Of a stretch of 64,000 bases of DNA, positions 31,401-41,899 are shown in pieces. The number at the start of each line of letters is the position of its first letter. Position 1 is the first letter of the stretch. The notes beneath the pieces were generated by a model. The model ran no database searches. It saw nothing but the letters and a program-made list of their open reading frames with translations, and was not told where the DNA came from. The stretch is from Pelagibacterium lacus. Lineage in GTDB: Bacteria > Pseudomonadota > Alphaproteobacteria > Rhizobiales > Devosiaceae. A program made the translations under genes and the position numbers. The stretch lies in assembly GCF_003345525.1 (NCBI RefSeq), contig NZ_QQNH01000006.1, positions 123,890 through 187,889 on the forward strand. The letters are read 5' to 3'.

Positions 31401-31996
31401 TGCCGCGCCACCCCGAACCCGGTCTGCGGCTTGGCGTCGGCGGCCCTTATATAGCTTGGCGCGGGGGGGAAATCCTCCGGCCGCGTCACCCGGGCCGCAA
31501 AGCCCGCCATGGCGGCGATGTCGATCACCGGATCGTCGGGGGCACCGCGCCCCGCCCGGGCCAACGCCGCTTCGAGCGCCACCAGTTCAGCCGGTCCGGA
31601 CGGCACTCCGGGGGCCGAAAAACTCTGGCGATAGGCCTCGCCGCGTTTGGCGTCGACGACGATGTCGCCGGCCCCGCTCCTGCCCAGCGACAGGGCAAGG
31701 AACGAGGGGATGCCGATGACGGGAATGTCGAGGGCCAGCCCCAGCCCGCGCGCCGCGGAAAGCCCGATGCGCAGCCCGGTGAACGAGCCCGGCCCGGTCG
31801 ACACCGCAAGGCGGTCGAGATTGGCATAGGCGAGGCCCTGCCGGGCCAGAAGCGCCGCGATGGCGTCGAAGATCACTTCGGCGTGACCCTTGGCGATGAC
31901 GCGGATTTCGGTCGCTGTCGCGCCGTCGCCCATGACCAGCGCCAGTTGCAGGCGGTCGCGCGTCGTGTCGATGGCAAGGGTTGCGGGCGTCGTCAT
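31397..31996 (-). CDS. tsaB: tRNA threonylcarbamoyladenosine biosynthesis protein TsaB
   Basis: Scaffold partner of TsaD in t6A37 synthesis. The ASKHA fold shows LAIDTTRDRLQLAL, the diagnostic STGPGSFTGLRIGLSAARGL and VVDAKRGEAY. The 199-residue length is slightly short for the family. It starts the rimI-fur-plsC-miaB-phoH-ybeY-corC run. Confidence 0.93.
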   Translation of the reverse strand: MTTPATLAIDTTRDRLQLALVMGDGATATEIRVIAKGHAEVIFDAIAALLARQGLAYANLDRLAVSTGPGSFTGLRIGLSAARGLGLALDIPVIGIPSFLALSLGRSGAGDIVVDAKRGEAYRQSFSAPGVPSGPAELVALEAALARAGRGAPDDPVIDIAAMAGFAARVTRPEDFPPAPSYIRAADAKPQTGFGVARQ

Positions 31997-32037
31997 TGAC
32001 GATGCTCTAATCAGAAAACCGATGCGCCGCAAGGGTT

Positions 32038-32226
32038 TCAGGGCTTGTCGGACGGCTGGTCCCTGTCGGCGGGCTGGTCGGGCTGGTCCTCCTCGGCCAT
32101 ACCCTTGCGGAAGCTCCTGAGCCCCTGGCCCAGATCGCCCATCACCCCGGCGATGCGGCCGGGGCCGAACACCACGAGCACCACGGCGAGGACGATGAGC
32201 CAATGGGGAAGGCTGAATGCACCCAT
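32038..32226 (-). CDS. tatA: Twin-arginine translocase subunit TatA
   Basis: A 62-residue protein with one N-terminal membrane helix (LPHWLIVLAVVLVVFGPGRI), the FGPGRI hinge, an amphipathic helix (GDLGQGLRSFRKGM) and a charged tail. This is the pore-forming subunit of the Tat pathway. tatB and tatC are not in the window, which is noteworthy because they are often linked. Confidence 0.92.
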   Translation of the reverse strand: MGAFSLPHWLIVLAVVLVVFGPGRIAGVMGDLGQGLRSFRKGMAEEDQPDQPADRDQPSDKP

Positions 32227-32398
32227 GTCGCTGAAAACTCCGAACCCGTCGGCCGGCGCGCGGGGTGCGTGCGGCGGGCGGACCCTTGGGGTCTGCGCCC
32301 GGCTCGTGGCGATTGTGGGGCCGAATAGTCGGCACCCCGCGGCCGGTCTGGCGCGCGGGGTCCCGGTTCAAGGCGTGAGGCCTATCTCTGTTATTTCT

Positions 32399-32968
32399 TT
32401 AGATCTGCTGCACCTGTTCCACGCCGGGAACGAAGTGGCGCAAGAGGTTCTCGATGCCCGATTTGAGCGTCGCGGTGGAGGAGGGACAGCCGGCGCAGGC
32501 GCCCTGCATGTGCAGGAACACCGTGCCTTCCTTGTAGCCCTTGAAGGTGATGTCGCCGCCATCCATGGCGACGGCGGGGCGCACGCGGGTGGCGAGCAGT
32601 TCCTTGATCACCTCGACGGTCTCGGCATCCTCGGTGTCGAAGAATTCATCTCCGCCCGAATCGGTCGCCGTGGCGGCTGCGCCCTCAAGCAGGATCGGCT
32701 TGCCGCTCATGAAGTGCTCCATGACCACCCCGAGGATGGCGGGCTTGATATGCGCCCACTCCACGGCGTCGTCCTTGGTCACCGAGACGAAGTCCGCGCC
32801 CAGGAAGACGCCGCGCACGCCGTCGATGGAAAACACCGCCGAGGCGAGGGGGGACAGCCGGGCGGTGTCCGCATCGCGGAAGTCGCGGGGTTCGCCGGCC
32901 AGCACGTCGCGGCCGGGAAGGAATTTCAGCGTCGCCGGATTCGGCGTCGCTTCGGTCTGAATGAACAT
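32399..32968 (-). CDS. Nfu-type Fe-S scaffold (NifU family)
   Basis: A carrier of [4Fe-4S] clusters. The N-terminal Nfu domain begins MFIQTEATPNPATLKFLPG and the C-terminal NifU domain has the cluster-binding CxxC in GACAGCPSS. It has 189 residues, as in mitochondrial NFU1 and alphaproteobacterial homologues. It ends with a TAA about 170 bp upstream of tatA; that intergenic stretch shows no further gene. Confidence 0.93.
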   Translation of the reverse strand: MFIQTEATPNPATLKFLPGRDVLAGEPRDFRDADTARLSPLASAVFSIDGVRGVFLGADFVSVTKDDAVEWAHIKPAILGVVMEHFMSGKPILLEGAAATATDSGGDEFFDTEDAETVEVIKELLATRVRPAVAMDGGDITFKGYKEGTVFLHMQGACAGCPSSTATLKSGIENLLRHFVPGVEQVQQI

Positions 32969-33109
32969 GATCGAGCCTCACATCGTGTCGGAATGTTCTT
33001 TAGAACCATTCCAAGTTCACACAACATAGGCTCATTGCGGCAATTTGCAAGCGCACAATAGCTAATTACAACGCCTGTGCGCCGAACTTCGACGCTTGTT
33101 CGGGGCCGA

Positions 33110-33604
33110 TCAGCAGAGCGCGGCGAGGTCGGCATCGGAGATCGAGCCGGGCACCACGGTCACCGGCACCCGGAAGGCATTGTGCCCGCGGGCCGCGATC
33201 TGGGTCACCAGCGGCCCCGGCCCTTCCGAGGAATCAGCCGCCGCCAGCACCAGGATGGCGATGTCGGGGTCCTCGGCCAGAAGCGCCTCGATCACGTCGG
33301 TCTTCTTGCCCTCGCGCACCAGTTTCTCGGTCTTTATCGAGCCGAAGGCGGCGATGTTGGCGGCGTGCCGGGCCTGCAGATTCTGGCAGGTTTCATAGGC
33401 TTCGGTGCGCATCACCTCCTCGACGCCGAGCCAGTGCTGGAACTGGTCGGGCTCGATGATCGAGAGCAGCACCACGGTGCCGCCGGTGCGGCGCACGCGC
33501 AGGGCGGCAAAGGTCACCGCCTTGGCGCATTCGGGCGTATCGTCGACGATGACAAGGAATTTACGCTTGTATTCGTCGTCGATCAAGTCTTTGTTTTCGC
33601 TCAA
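33110..33604 (-). CDS. Universal stress protein (UspA family)
   Basis: A 164-residue single Usp domain. It has the N-terminal FLVIVDDTPECAKAVTFA and a C-terminal VTVVPGS. The usual G-2x-G-9x-G(S/T) ATP motif is not clear, which hints at a non-ATP-binding member. Located between the Nfu and trpS genes. Its specific role is unknown. Confidence 0.85.
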   Translation of the reverse strand: MSENKDLIDDEYKRKFLVIVDDTPECAKAVTFAALRVRRTGGTVVLLSIIEPDQFQHWLGVEEVMRTEAYETCQNLQARHAANIAAFGSIKTEKLVREGKKTDVIEALLAEDPDIAILVLAAADSSEGPGPLVTQIAARGHNAFRVPVTVVPGSISDADLAALC

Positions 33605-33671
33605 GAAAACCGTCCGTCTGTCGTTGCGGGCAGCCGGTATTTTCGCACGGCCCGCAACTGGGACGCAAGCG

Positions 33672-34706
33672 TCAGCGAATAAAGCCGACGATATCGTGCA
33701 CTTCGGTCATGGTGCGGGCGGCGAGTTCGCGGGCCCGGTCGGCCCCCTGGCGCAGGATGGCCTCGATCTCGCCCGGATCGGCCACCAGCCGGCGCATTTC
33801 CGCCGCCTGCGGGCCGAGCACCGAGACGGCGAGCTCGGCCAGGGCCGGCTTGAAGGTCCCGAAGCCCTGGCCGCCGAATTCGGCCAGCACCGCCTCCACC
33901 GACCGGTCGGACAGCGCCGCGTAGATGCCGACCAGATTGGCGGCTTCGGCCCGGTTTTCCAGGCCCTTGGCCTCCGAGGGGAGGGCGTCGGCGTCGGTCT
34001 TGGCCTTCTTGATCTTCCTGGTGATCGTATCGGCATCGTCCATCAGATAGATGGTGGCCATGTCCGAGCCGGACTCCGATTTGCTCATCTTCTTGGTGCC
34101 GTCGCGCAGGCTCATCACCCGGGTCGCCGGGCCGGTGATCACCGGTTCGGGCTGGGGGAAGAATTCCTCCCCATACCCGTTGGCGGCGATTGAGGGCGCG
34201 AAGTCGTGGTTGAACTTGGCGGCGATGTCACGAGCCAGTTCCAGATGCTGCTTCTGGTCCTCACCCACCGGCACATGAGTGGCCTTGTAAAGGAGGATAT
34301 CGGCCGCCATCAGCGATGGGTAGGCGAAGAGCCCCAGCGAGACGTTCTCGGAATTCTTGCCCGCCTTGTCCTTGAACTGGGTCATGCGCGCCATCCATCC
34401 CATGCGGGCGACGCAGTTGAACACCCAGGCCAGTTCGGCGTGCTCGGCCACCTGGGACTGATTGAAAATGATGTGGTTTTTCGGATCGACCCCGGCCGCG
34501 ATATAGGCGGCGGCAATCTCATAGGTTCGGCGCCTCAAATCGGCGGGGTCCTGCCAGACGGTGATCGCGTGCATGTCGACGACGCAATAGATGCACTCGT
34601 ACTGCTGCTGCAGGGGCACGAAGCGGCGGATGGCGCCGAGATAATTGCCCAGATGCAGATCGCCCGAAGGCTTGATGCCGGAAAAGACGCGATTGGTGAA
34701 AGCCAT
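33672..34706 (-). CDS. trpS: Tryptophanyl-tRNA synthetase
   Basis: Charges tRNA-Trp. The class I HIGH-like motif is in [18 protein letters not shown] and the KMSKS loop is in [12 protein letters not shown]. It has 344 residues. It lies 51 bases downstream of murJ on the same strand. Confidence 0.96.
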   Translation of the reverse strand: MAFTNRVFSGIKPSGDLHLGNYLGAIRRFVPLQQQYECIYCVVDMHAITVWQDPADLRRRTYEIAAAYIAAGVDPKNHIIFNQSQVAEHAELAWVFNCVARMGWMARMTQFKDKAGKNSENVSLGLFAYPSLMAADILLYKATHVPVGEDQKQHLELARDIAAKFNHDFAPSIAANGYGEEFFPQPEPVITGPATRVMSLRDGTKKMSKSESGSDMATIYLMDDADTITRKIKKAKTDADALPSEAKGLENRAEAANLVGIYAALSDRSVEAVLAEFGGQGFGTFKPALAELAVSVLGPQAAEMRRLVADPGEIEAILRQGADRARELAARTMTEVHDIVGFIR

Positions 34707-34757
34707 GGATGGGACCGTCCCTAAAATGTGCGGGAAATGCTCCAGCGGTTTAGCCGC

Positions 34758-36320
34758 TTACCCCCGGCGCCGCAAGCGCGCCAGAAGCGGTCCCAGCGGC
34801 TGGACGCCGGTGACATGGAGAAGCGCGAAATAGAGCCCCGCTCCGAAGCTGCAGAGGGCCAGCAGCAGCAGCGCCTGCAGCGCAAAGCCGGCGCCCGGGG
34901 CAAAGATCGGCGCGGCCCAGCCGGCCAGGAGCCACAGCAAGGCCGCCATGACGAGGGCGATGGCCGAGGTCCCTGCCAGCCTGGCGATTTCGCTCCCCTG
35001 CATGCGGAAATGGCCACGCCGGGCAAGCAATAGCGCGAGCAGCACCACATTGACCCAGGCGGCGACCGAGGTGGCGAGCGCGATGCCGATATGTTCGAGC
35101 GAGGGGAACAGGGCCAGCGAAACGGCGATATTGACCACCAGCGACACCCCGGCGATCACGGTCGGGGTCTTGGTATCCTTGCGCGAGAAAAAGCCCGGCT
35201 GCAGGACACGCACGAGGACGAAGGCCGGCAGCCCGATGGCAAAGCCCATCAGCGCCTCGGAGACCGCGATGGTCGCCGCAGCGTCGAAGGCGCCGCGCTC
35301 GAACAGCACGCGCACGATGGGCACGGCCAGCGCGACCAGCGCGGTGGCGGCGGGGAGGGTGAGGGTCATCGAGAGCAGCAGGGCCTGGCTCTGGCTGGCC
35401 CGGGCCTCGACGTCGCGTCCGGCCGAGAGGTGGCGCGAGAGTTCGGGCAGCAGCACGGTGCCGATGGCGATGCCGATGATGCCCAGGGGAAGCTGGTAGA
35501 GCCGGTCGGCATTGGCGATGATGGCGATGGCGGCGTCGGCCTGACTGGCGATCACCGTGCCCACGAAGACGTTGATCTGCACGATTCCCCCCGCCGCGAT
35601 GGCCGGCAGCGCCAGGAGCCAGAAGCGCTTGACGTCCGCATTGTAGCGCGGCCAGGAGAGGGCCGGGGCGAAGCCGGCCCGGTGGATGGCGCCCCAGACC
35701 AGCGCCAGTTGCGCCACGCCCCCCGCCATGGCGGCGATGCCCAGCCAGAAGGCGACATCGGCGGGGTTCTCGATGGTGAGGATGGCCAGCGGCACCAGCA
35801 CGGCGATGTTGACGAGGTTGAGCAGCACCGGGGCGAAGGCGGCGGCGAAGAACCTGCCCAGGGAATTGAGGATCGCGCCATAGGCCGCCATCAGCGACAT
35901 GCAGGCGAGATAGGGGAACATGATGCGCGAGAGGAAGACGGTGAGGTCGAATTTTTCCGCGTCGCCCACGAAGCCCGGGACGAACACGGTCATCAGCGGC
36001 TCCATGAAGAGCTCGGCGAGGAGGGTGACGACGAGGATGGCGGCGACCAGCCAGCTCATGATGCGCCCGGCCAGGCGCTTGGCCGCTTCGGGCCCCTCGG
36101 TTTCCAGCGCGCCCGAGAACATGGGGACGAAGGCGGTGTTGAAGGCCCCTTCGGCGAACAGCCGCCGGAACAGATTGGGGAAGCGGAAGGCGGCCTGGAA
36201 GGCGTCGGCGGCCGGTCCGATGCCGAGCACGGCGGCAATCAGCGCGTCGCGGATGAAGCCGAAAATGCGCGAGACGAGCGTCAGCCCGCCCACCGACAGC
36301 GTGTTGCGGAAAAGACTCAT
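34758..36320 (-). CDS. murJ: Lipid II flippase MurJ
   Basis: A MOP-superfamily flippase that moves lipid II across the inner membrane. It has 520 residues in about 14 helices. Family blocks are NTLSVGGLTLVSRIFGFIRDAL, FQAAFRFPNLFRRLFAEGAFN and the VLFERGAFDA segment. It lies 16 bases after glnD. Coupling with glnD and mutS is common in alphaproteobacteria. Confidence 0.95.
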   Translation of the reverse strand: MSLFRNTLSVGGLTLVSRIFGFIRDALIAAVLGIGPAADAFQAAFRFPNLFRRLFAEGAFNTAFVPMFSGALETEGPEAAKRLAGRIMSWLVAAILVVTLLAELFMEPLMTVFVPGFVGDAEKFDLTVFLSRIMFPYLACMSLMAAYGAILNSLGRFFAAAFAPVLLNLVNIAVLVPLAILTIENPADVAFWLGIAAMAGGVAQLALVWGAIHRAGFAPALSWPRYNADVKRFWLLALPAIAAGGIVQINVFVGTVIASQADAAIAIIANADRLYQLPLGIIGIAIGTVLLPELSRHLSAGRDVEARASQSQALLLSMTLTLPAATALVALAVPIVRVLFERGAFDAAATIAVSEALMGFAIGLPAFVLVRVLQPGFFSRKDTKTPTVIAGVSLVVNIAVSLALFPSLEHIGIALATSVAAWVNVVLLALLLARRGHFRMQGSEIARLAGTSAIALVMAALLWLLAGWAAPIFAPGAGFALQALLLLALCSFGAGLYFALLHVTGVQPLGPLLARLRRRG

Positions 36321-36336
36321 GGGCGGGACGGACGGC

Positions 36337-39126
36337 TCACGCCGAGGCCTTTTCGCGGCGGGCCGGGGAGAAAACCGCGGTCAGCGCGTCGCGGATGCGC
36401 TTCTGGCGCGGTTTCGAGGTGATCTTTCCCCCCGCCAGATCGGTGACATAGAACACGTCGACGGCCTTTTCCCCGTAGGTGCCGATATGGGCCGAACCGA
36501 TGGTGAGGTTGAGGTCGGCCAGGGCGCGGGTGAGGTGGTAGAGCAGGCCCGTGCGGTCGAGCCCGGAAATCTCGATCACCGTGAACTTGCTGGACAGGGC
36601 GTTGGAGATGATGATCTCGGTGGGCACCGAAAAGGGCTTGAGCCGCCGGTTGTGCCGCGAATCGACGCCCAGATCGGCCGGGAGATATCGCCGTCCCTCG
36701 AGCAGGGACCGCACCGTATCGGTGATGCGGGAGGCGCGCACCTTCTCGTCCTCGTCCGAGGTGAAGGCCCGGCGCAGGCGGAAGGTGTCGAGGGCGTGGC
36801 CGTCGCGGGTGTTGAACACCTGAGCGCCGATAATCGAGGCATCGGCCATGGTGCACGCCCCGGCGATCAGCGAGAGCAGTCGCGGGTGGTCGGGGGTGTA
36901 GAAGGTGACCTCGGTGATCCCCTCGAAGGCCTTGATGGTGGTCGACCCGGCAAAAGCGGAGCGTTTCGCTTCGGCGGCGTCGATCATGCGGGCATGGGCC
37001 AGTTGCAGCTCGGGCTCGGCGCGCAGCCAGTAGTTGGAGAAGTGGCGCTCGATATAGGCGTCGAGCCTGGGCGCTCCCCAATCGGCGAGGCCGGATCGCA
37101 GCGCGTCCTGCGCCTCGGCGATGCGGTCGCGCTGGGAGACCTGGGAATGGCCGCCCGACAAGAGCGGCTCGGTGGCATAATAGAGCGCGCGCAGCAGCGA
37201 GCCCTTCCAGCCCGTCCAGGTGCCCGGCCCCACGGCGCGGATATCGCAGGCGGTGAGGATCATCAGCATGGTGAGGCGCTGCGGGCTGTGGACGATGGCG
37301 GCGAAATTGCGCGCCGTCTCGGGGTCCTGGATGTCGCGCGACTGGGCGATCTCGCTCATCACCAGATGGTGGCGCACCAGCCAGACGACGGTGTCGGTCT
37401 CGGCCGCGGACAGTCCGAGACGCGGACAGAACCGACGCGCAATAGTCGCCCCCGCCTCGGAATGGTCGTCGGGCCGCCCCTTGGCGATGTCGTGCAGGAA
37501 CAGGGCGACATAGAGCAGGCGCACATCGGAGAGATGGGGCAGCAATTCATGGGTGAGGGGCAGTTCGGCCGTCAGCTCGCCATTGGCGATGTCGGCCATC
37601 ACCCCCACGGCGCGGATCAGGTGCTCGTCCACCGTATAATGGTGGTACATGTTGAACTGCATCAGGGCGACGATCTTGCCGAATTCGGGCACGAACTTGC
37701 CCAGCACCCCGGATTCGTTCATGCGGCGCAGGATGCGCTCGACCGATTTGGGGCTGGTCAGGATGTCGAGGAAATAGGCATTGGCGCGGGGATCGTTGCG
37801 CAGGGCCTTGTCGATCAGCCGCATGGAGCGGGTCAGGAGCTTGAGCGCATCGGGGTGGAACATCACCCCCTCGCGGCCGGCTACCCAGAAGATCTTGATG
37901 ATGTTGACCGGATCGCGTTGGAAGGCCTCCGCATCGGCGACGGTCAGCCGCCCGTGCTCGAGGACGAAATCGGGCTCGCCGCGAATCTGGCGGCGCGTCC
38001 GGCGGAAGCCCGCCAGGGCCTTGCCATAGCTGTCCACCGTCTTGGCGTGGGCGAATTCGAGGCTGGTGCAGAAGATACGGGTCAGGTCCCCCACATCCTT
38101 GGCGACGAGGAAATAGCGCTTCATGAAGCGCTCGACCCCCAGCATGCCGGCCCGGTTGTTGTAACCCAGCCGCTCGGCCATGTCCTGCTGCACCTCGAAG
38201 GCCAGCCGGTCGTCGGCTCGCCCGACCAGGAAATGGAGGTTGCAGCGCACCGCCCAGAGGAAATCCTCGGCGCGCTGGAAGGCGCGGTATTCGGTCTTCG
38301 AGAACACCCCCTTCTCGATCAGTTCGGCCGGGGTCTGGACGCGGTAGAAATACTTGCCGATCCAGTAGAGCGTATTGAGGTCGCGCAGCCCGCCCTTGCC
38401 ATCCTTGACATTGGGTTCGACCACATAGCGGGTATTGCCCTGGGCGTCGTGGCGGGCATCGCGCTCGGCCATCTTGGCGGCGATGAACTGGGGGCCGGTG
38501 CGCTCGACGATCTCGGTCTCGAAGCGGGTGCGCATCTGGTCGAACAAGACCCGGTCTCCGACCAGGAACCGGCTTTCCAGCGTCGCGGTCCGCACGGTCA
38601 TGTCGGACTTGGCCATGCGGATGGAATCCTCGACCGAGCGCACGGCGTGGCCGACCTTCTGGCCCAGATCCCACAGCATATAGAGCACATATTCGGTGAC
38701 GCTCTCCCCCCAGGGGGTCTGCTTGCGCGGCAGGATGAACAGGAGATCGATATCGGAGCCCGGCGCCAGCGTGCCGCGGCCATAGCCGCCCACGGCGGCG
38801 ATGGCGAGGGTCTCGCCCTCGATAGCGGCATCGCGGGGAAAGACATGGCGGGTGGCCCACAAATGCACTGCCCGGATGATCTCGTCCTGGGCGCTGGCAA
38901 GCGCCTGGGCGCAGCGCGTGCCCTTATGGGTCTCGATCAGCTCGCGCTCGGCCGATTTGCGCGCCGTCTTGAGCGCACCGCGTATGGTGGCCAGCAGGAG
39001 GGCCCGCGCCTCGGGGCCAGCCGGCGATCCGGTCCCGATCGCTTCGCGCACCTGGGCGACCAGCGCCTCGGCATCGGGCTGGGCAGCCTTTCTGCGCGCA
39101 ATCGGTTCAATGGTCGCCGTCGGCAT
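36337..39126 (-). CDS. glnD: [Protein-PII] uridylyltransferase/uridylyl-removing enzyme
   Basis: Senses glutamine and modifies PII proteins. The nucleotidyltransferase motif GGYGRGTLAPGSDIDLLF is at about 113-130, an HD domain has FLHDIAKGRPDDHSEAG, and two C-terminal ACT domains end the protein. It has 929 residues from the ATG at 39126; this start overlaps the mutS 3' end by 20 bases, so translation is likely coupled. Confidence 0.95.
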   Translation of the reverse strand: MPTATIEPIARRKAAQPDAEALVAQVREAIGTGSPAGPEARALLLATIRGALKTARKSAERELIETHKGTRCAQALASAQDEIIRAVHLWATRHVFPRDAAIEGETLAIAAVGGYGRGTLAPGSDIDLLFILPRKQTPWGESVTEYVLYMLWDLGQKVGHAVRSVEDSIRMAKSDMTVRTATLESRFLVGDRVLFDQMRTRFETEIVERTGPQFIAAKMAERDARHDAQGNTRYVVEPNVKDGKGGLRDLNTLYWIGKYFYRVQTPAELIEKGVFSKTEYRAFQRAEDFLWAVRCNLHFLVGRADDRLAFEVQQDMAERLGYNNRAGMLGVERFMKRYFLVAKDVGDLTRIFCTSLEFAHAKTVDSYGKALAGFRRTRRQIRGEPDFVLEHGRLTVADAEAFQRDPVNIIKIFWVAGREGVMFHPDALKLLTRSMRLIDKALRNDPRANAYFLDILTSPKSVERILRRMNESGVLGKFVPEFGKIVALMQFNMYHHYTVDEHLIRAVGVMADIANGELTAELPLTHELLPHLSDVRLLYVALFLHDIAKGRPDDHSEAGATIARRFCPRLGLSAAETDTVVWLVRHHLVMSEIAQSRDIQDPETARNFAAIVHSPQRLTMLMILTACDIRAVGPGTWTGWKGSLLRALYYATEPLLSGGHSQVSQRDRIAEAQDALRSGLADWGAPRLDAYIERHFSNYWLRAEPELQLAHARMIDAAEAKRSAFAGSTTIKAFEGITEVTFYTPDHPRLLSLIAGACTMADASIIGAQVFNTRDGHALDTFRLRRAFTSDEDEKVRASRITDTVRSLLEGRRYLPADLGVDSRHNRRLKPFSVPTEIIISNALSSKFTVIEISGLDRTGLLYHLTRALADLNLTIGSAHIGTYGEKAVDVFYVTDLAGGKITSKPRQKRIRDALTAVFSPARREKASA

Positions 39127-41809
39127 GGGCAGCCTTCTTGAGTTCATAGATCCAGTCGAGCGCAGCCCGGGGCGTAAGGTCGTCGGGCCGCACGGCCTCG
39201 ACCATAGCGGCAACGGGGTTATCACGAGGTTGCGGCGGCGGCGAGGCCGGGGCTGGCATATGGGCAAACAGCGGCAGATCCGCAAGGGCCGAGCCGGGAT
39301 TGGACTGGCCCTGCGCCTCCAGGAGGTCGAGGACCTGGCGAGCGCGGGCAATGACCGGGGCGGGAAGCCCGGCCAGCCTGGCCACCTGGATGCCATAGGA
39401 GCGGTCGGCGGCCCCCGGCACGACCTCGTGGAGGAAGATGACATCACCCCGGTATTCGCGGACGCTCATGGTGTGGTTCGAAACGCGGGCCAGCGGGCCG
39501 GCCAGGGCGGTCAGCTCGTGATAATGGGTGGCGAACAGGGCGCGGCAGCCGGTCGTCTCGTGCAGGGTCTCGACACAGGCCCAGGCGATGGACAGCCCGT
39601 CATAGGTCGCCGTGCCCCGGCCGATCTCGTCGAGGATGACCAGGGATTGGCGCGAGGCGCGGTTGAGGATGGCGGCGGTCTCGACCATCTCGACCATGAA
39701 GGTCGAGCGGCCCTGCGCGATATCGTCGGAGGCGCCCACCCGGGAGAACACCCGGTCCACCACCCCGATATGGGCCGCGACGGCCGGCACGAAGCCGCCC
39801 ATCTGCGCCATGATGGCGATCAGCGCGTTCTGGCGCAGAAAGGTCGACTTACCGCCCATATTGGGGCCGGTCACCAGCCAGAGCTGGCCGCCATCTCCGG
39901 TCTCGGGGGCCGAAAGGGTGCAGTCATTGGCGACGAAGGATTTCCCGCCGGCCTGCAGGGTCTTTTCCACCACAGGATGGCGGCCGCCCTCTATGGCGAA
40001 GGCCAGCGACTGGTCGACCACCGGGCGGGCATAGCCTCGTTCGGCAGCCAGGGTCGCCAGCGCGGCGGCGACGTCGAGCCCGGCCATGGCGTCGGCGGCG
40101 GCGACGAGGGCCCGGCTCTCGCGCAGCACCGCGTCGCGCAGCCGGGCGAAGATCGCCGTCTCGATCTCGACGGCGGTTTCCTGGGCGCGGGCGATGCGGC
40201 CCTCGAGTTCGGCCAGTTCCCCGGTGGTAAACCGCATGGCATTGGCGAGGGTCTGGCGGTGAATGAAGCGCTCATGCTCGAGCAGCTTATTCCCATGGGA
40301 GGCGGGAACCTCGACGAAAAAGCCCAGCACATTGTTGTGCTTGATCTTGAGCGCCTTGACGCCGGTCAAATCGACCAGCTCGGCCTGCAACTCGGCGACC
40401 ACCTTGCGGCTTTCGCTGCCCAGCCGGCGCTGGGTGTCGAGCTCGGCCTCATAGCCGGCGGCAACGAAGCCGCCATCGCGGGCCAGCAGCGGCGGCTCCT
40501 CGACCAGCGCCACCGCGAATTCGTCGGCCAGGATCTGCGGCGCGCGTTCGAGCCCGGCGGCGATATCCTTGAGGCCCTCGGGGCAATCGGGGAAGGTCGC
40601 GAGGGTGGCGGCCAGCGCCCGGGCCTGCACGATCCCTCTGCCGATGGCGGCGAGGTCGCGCGGACCGCCGCGCTCCAGGGTCAGGCGGGTCAGGGCGCGG
40701 GCCATGTCGGGGGCGGAACGCAGCGCCTTGCGGATGGAATCGGTCTCGATGGAGCGCTCGAGCAGGGCGGAAACGGTGTCGAGCCGGGCATTGATCGCGG
40801 CCGGGTCGTTGAGGGGGGCGGCGAGGCGGGCGGCAAAGAGGCGCGCCCCGGCCCCGGTCATGGTGAGGTCGATGGTGGACCGGAGCGAGCCGCGGCTCTC
40901 GCCGCGCTGGGTGACCAGCAATTCGAGCGAGGCGCGGGTCGCCGCGTCGATCTGCATATGGGCCGAGAGCGCTTCGAGCCGGGGGGGCCGCAGGGAGACC
41001 GAAATCCCCTTCTGGGTATCGGCCACATAGGCGATCAGCGCCCCCAGCGCCGCCCGCGCCGTGCGGGAAAAGGCGGTGGGGTCGACATCGCCGCGGAAGG
41101 TTTCGCGCAGCAGCCCCGCGCCGGCTTCGCTGTCGAACAGGCTATGGGGAAGGCGGCTGATCGTCGCCAGCCGCTCGGCGGAAAGGGCGCGAGTTTCCAG
41201 AAACTGGTCGGCGAGCCGGTCAGAAACCGCCAGTTCGGCGGGATCGATGCGGGCGATCTCGTCGGCGAGGATATCCGCGGAAATATCTGCGACTAGCAGG
41301 TCGCCGGTGGAGATATCGGCCCAGGCGAGGGCGAAGCCGTCGCCATCGGCCCCCAGCCGGGCGAGGCAGGCAAGAAAATTATTGCCCCTGGCCGGCAGCA
41401 GATCGTCCTCGGTGAGCGTGCCGGGGGTCACCAGCCGCACCACGTCGCGCTTGACCACCGATTTCGAGCCGCGCTTTTTCGCTTCGGCCGGGTCCTCGAC
41501 CTGCTCGCATACGGCCACCCGATGGCCCAGCCCGATCAGTTTGCGCAGATAATCCTGGGCGGCATGGATCGGCACCCCGCACATGGGGATGTCCTCGCCC
41601 ATATGCCGGCCGCGCTTGGTGAGGGTGATGCCCAGCGCCGCCGAGGCGATCTCGGCGTCCTCGAAGAACAATTCATAGAAATCGCCCATGCGGTAGAACA
41701 GCAGATAGCCGGGATTGACCGCCTTGATCTCGAAGAACTGGGCCATCATCGGCGTCATGCCCTGGGTGTCGGGCACGGCATACGGGGCCTGGGATGCTGT
41801 CTGGGTCAT
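39107..41809 (-). CDS. mutS: DNA mismatch repair protein MutS
   Basis: Recognises mismatches and starts repair with MutL. The N-terminal domain has MMAQFFEIKAVNPGYLLFYRMGDFYELF, containing the mismatch-contacting Phe-x-Glu. The ATPase shows VTGPNMGGKSTFLRQ and VILDEIGRGTATYDGLSIAW. It has 900 residues. Confidence 0.97.
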   Translation of the reverse strand: MTQTASQAPYAVPDTQGMTPMMAQFFEIKAVNPGYLLFYRMGDFYELFFEDAEIASAALGITLTKRGRHMGEDIPMCGVPIHAAQDYLRKLIGLGHRVAVCEQVEDPAEAKKRGSKSVVKRDVVRLVTPGTLTEDDLLPARGNNFLACLARLGADGDGFALAWADISTGDLLVADISADILADEIARIDPAELAVSDRLADQFLETRALSAERLATISRLPHSLFDSEAGAGLLRETFRGDVDPTAFSRTARAALGALIAYVADTQKGISVSLRPPRLEALSAHMQIDAATRASLELLVTQRGESRGSLRSTIDLTMTGAGARLFAARLAAPLNDPAAINARLDTVSALLERSIETDSIRKALRSAPDMARALTRLTLERGGPRDLAAIGRGIVQARALAATLATFPDCPEGLKDIAAGLERAPQILADEFAVALVEEPPLLARDGGFVAAGYEAELDTQRRLGSESRKVVAELQAELVDLTGVKALKIKHNNVLGFFVEVPASHGNKLLEHERFIHRQTLANAMRFTTGELAELEGRIARAQETAVEIETAIFARLRDAVLRESRALVAAADAMAGLDVAAALATLAAERGYARPVVDQSLAFAIEGGRHPVVEKTLQAGGKSFVANDCTLSAPETGDGGQLWLVTGPNMGGKSTFLRQNALIAIMAQMGGFVPAVAAHIGVVDRVFSRVGASDDIAQGRSTFMVEMVETAAILNRASRQSLVILDEIGRGTATYDGLSIAWACVETLHETTGCRALFATHYHELTALAGPLARVSNHTMSVREYRGDVIFLHEVVPGAADRSYGIQVARLAGLPAPVIARARQVLDLLEAQGQSNPGSALADLPLFAHMPAPASPPPQPRDNPVAAMVEAVRPDDLTPRAALDWIYELKKAAHADGDH

Positions 41810-41899
41810 CTAGGTCGAGAAAACTTCTGCCAAAGCCTTGAAAATCATGGCACATGCTAAGGGAAATCCCCGGCGATTCCAACCGGTCATGCCAACCGC

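Noticed and set aside
35920..39141. A plus-strand open frame (about 1073 codons) opposite murJ and glnD
   Set aside because: Shadow frame of well-supported minus-strand genes.
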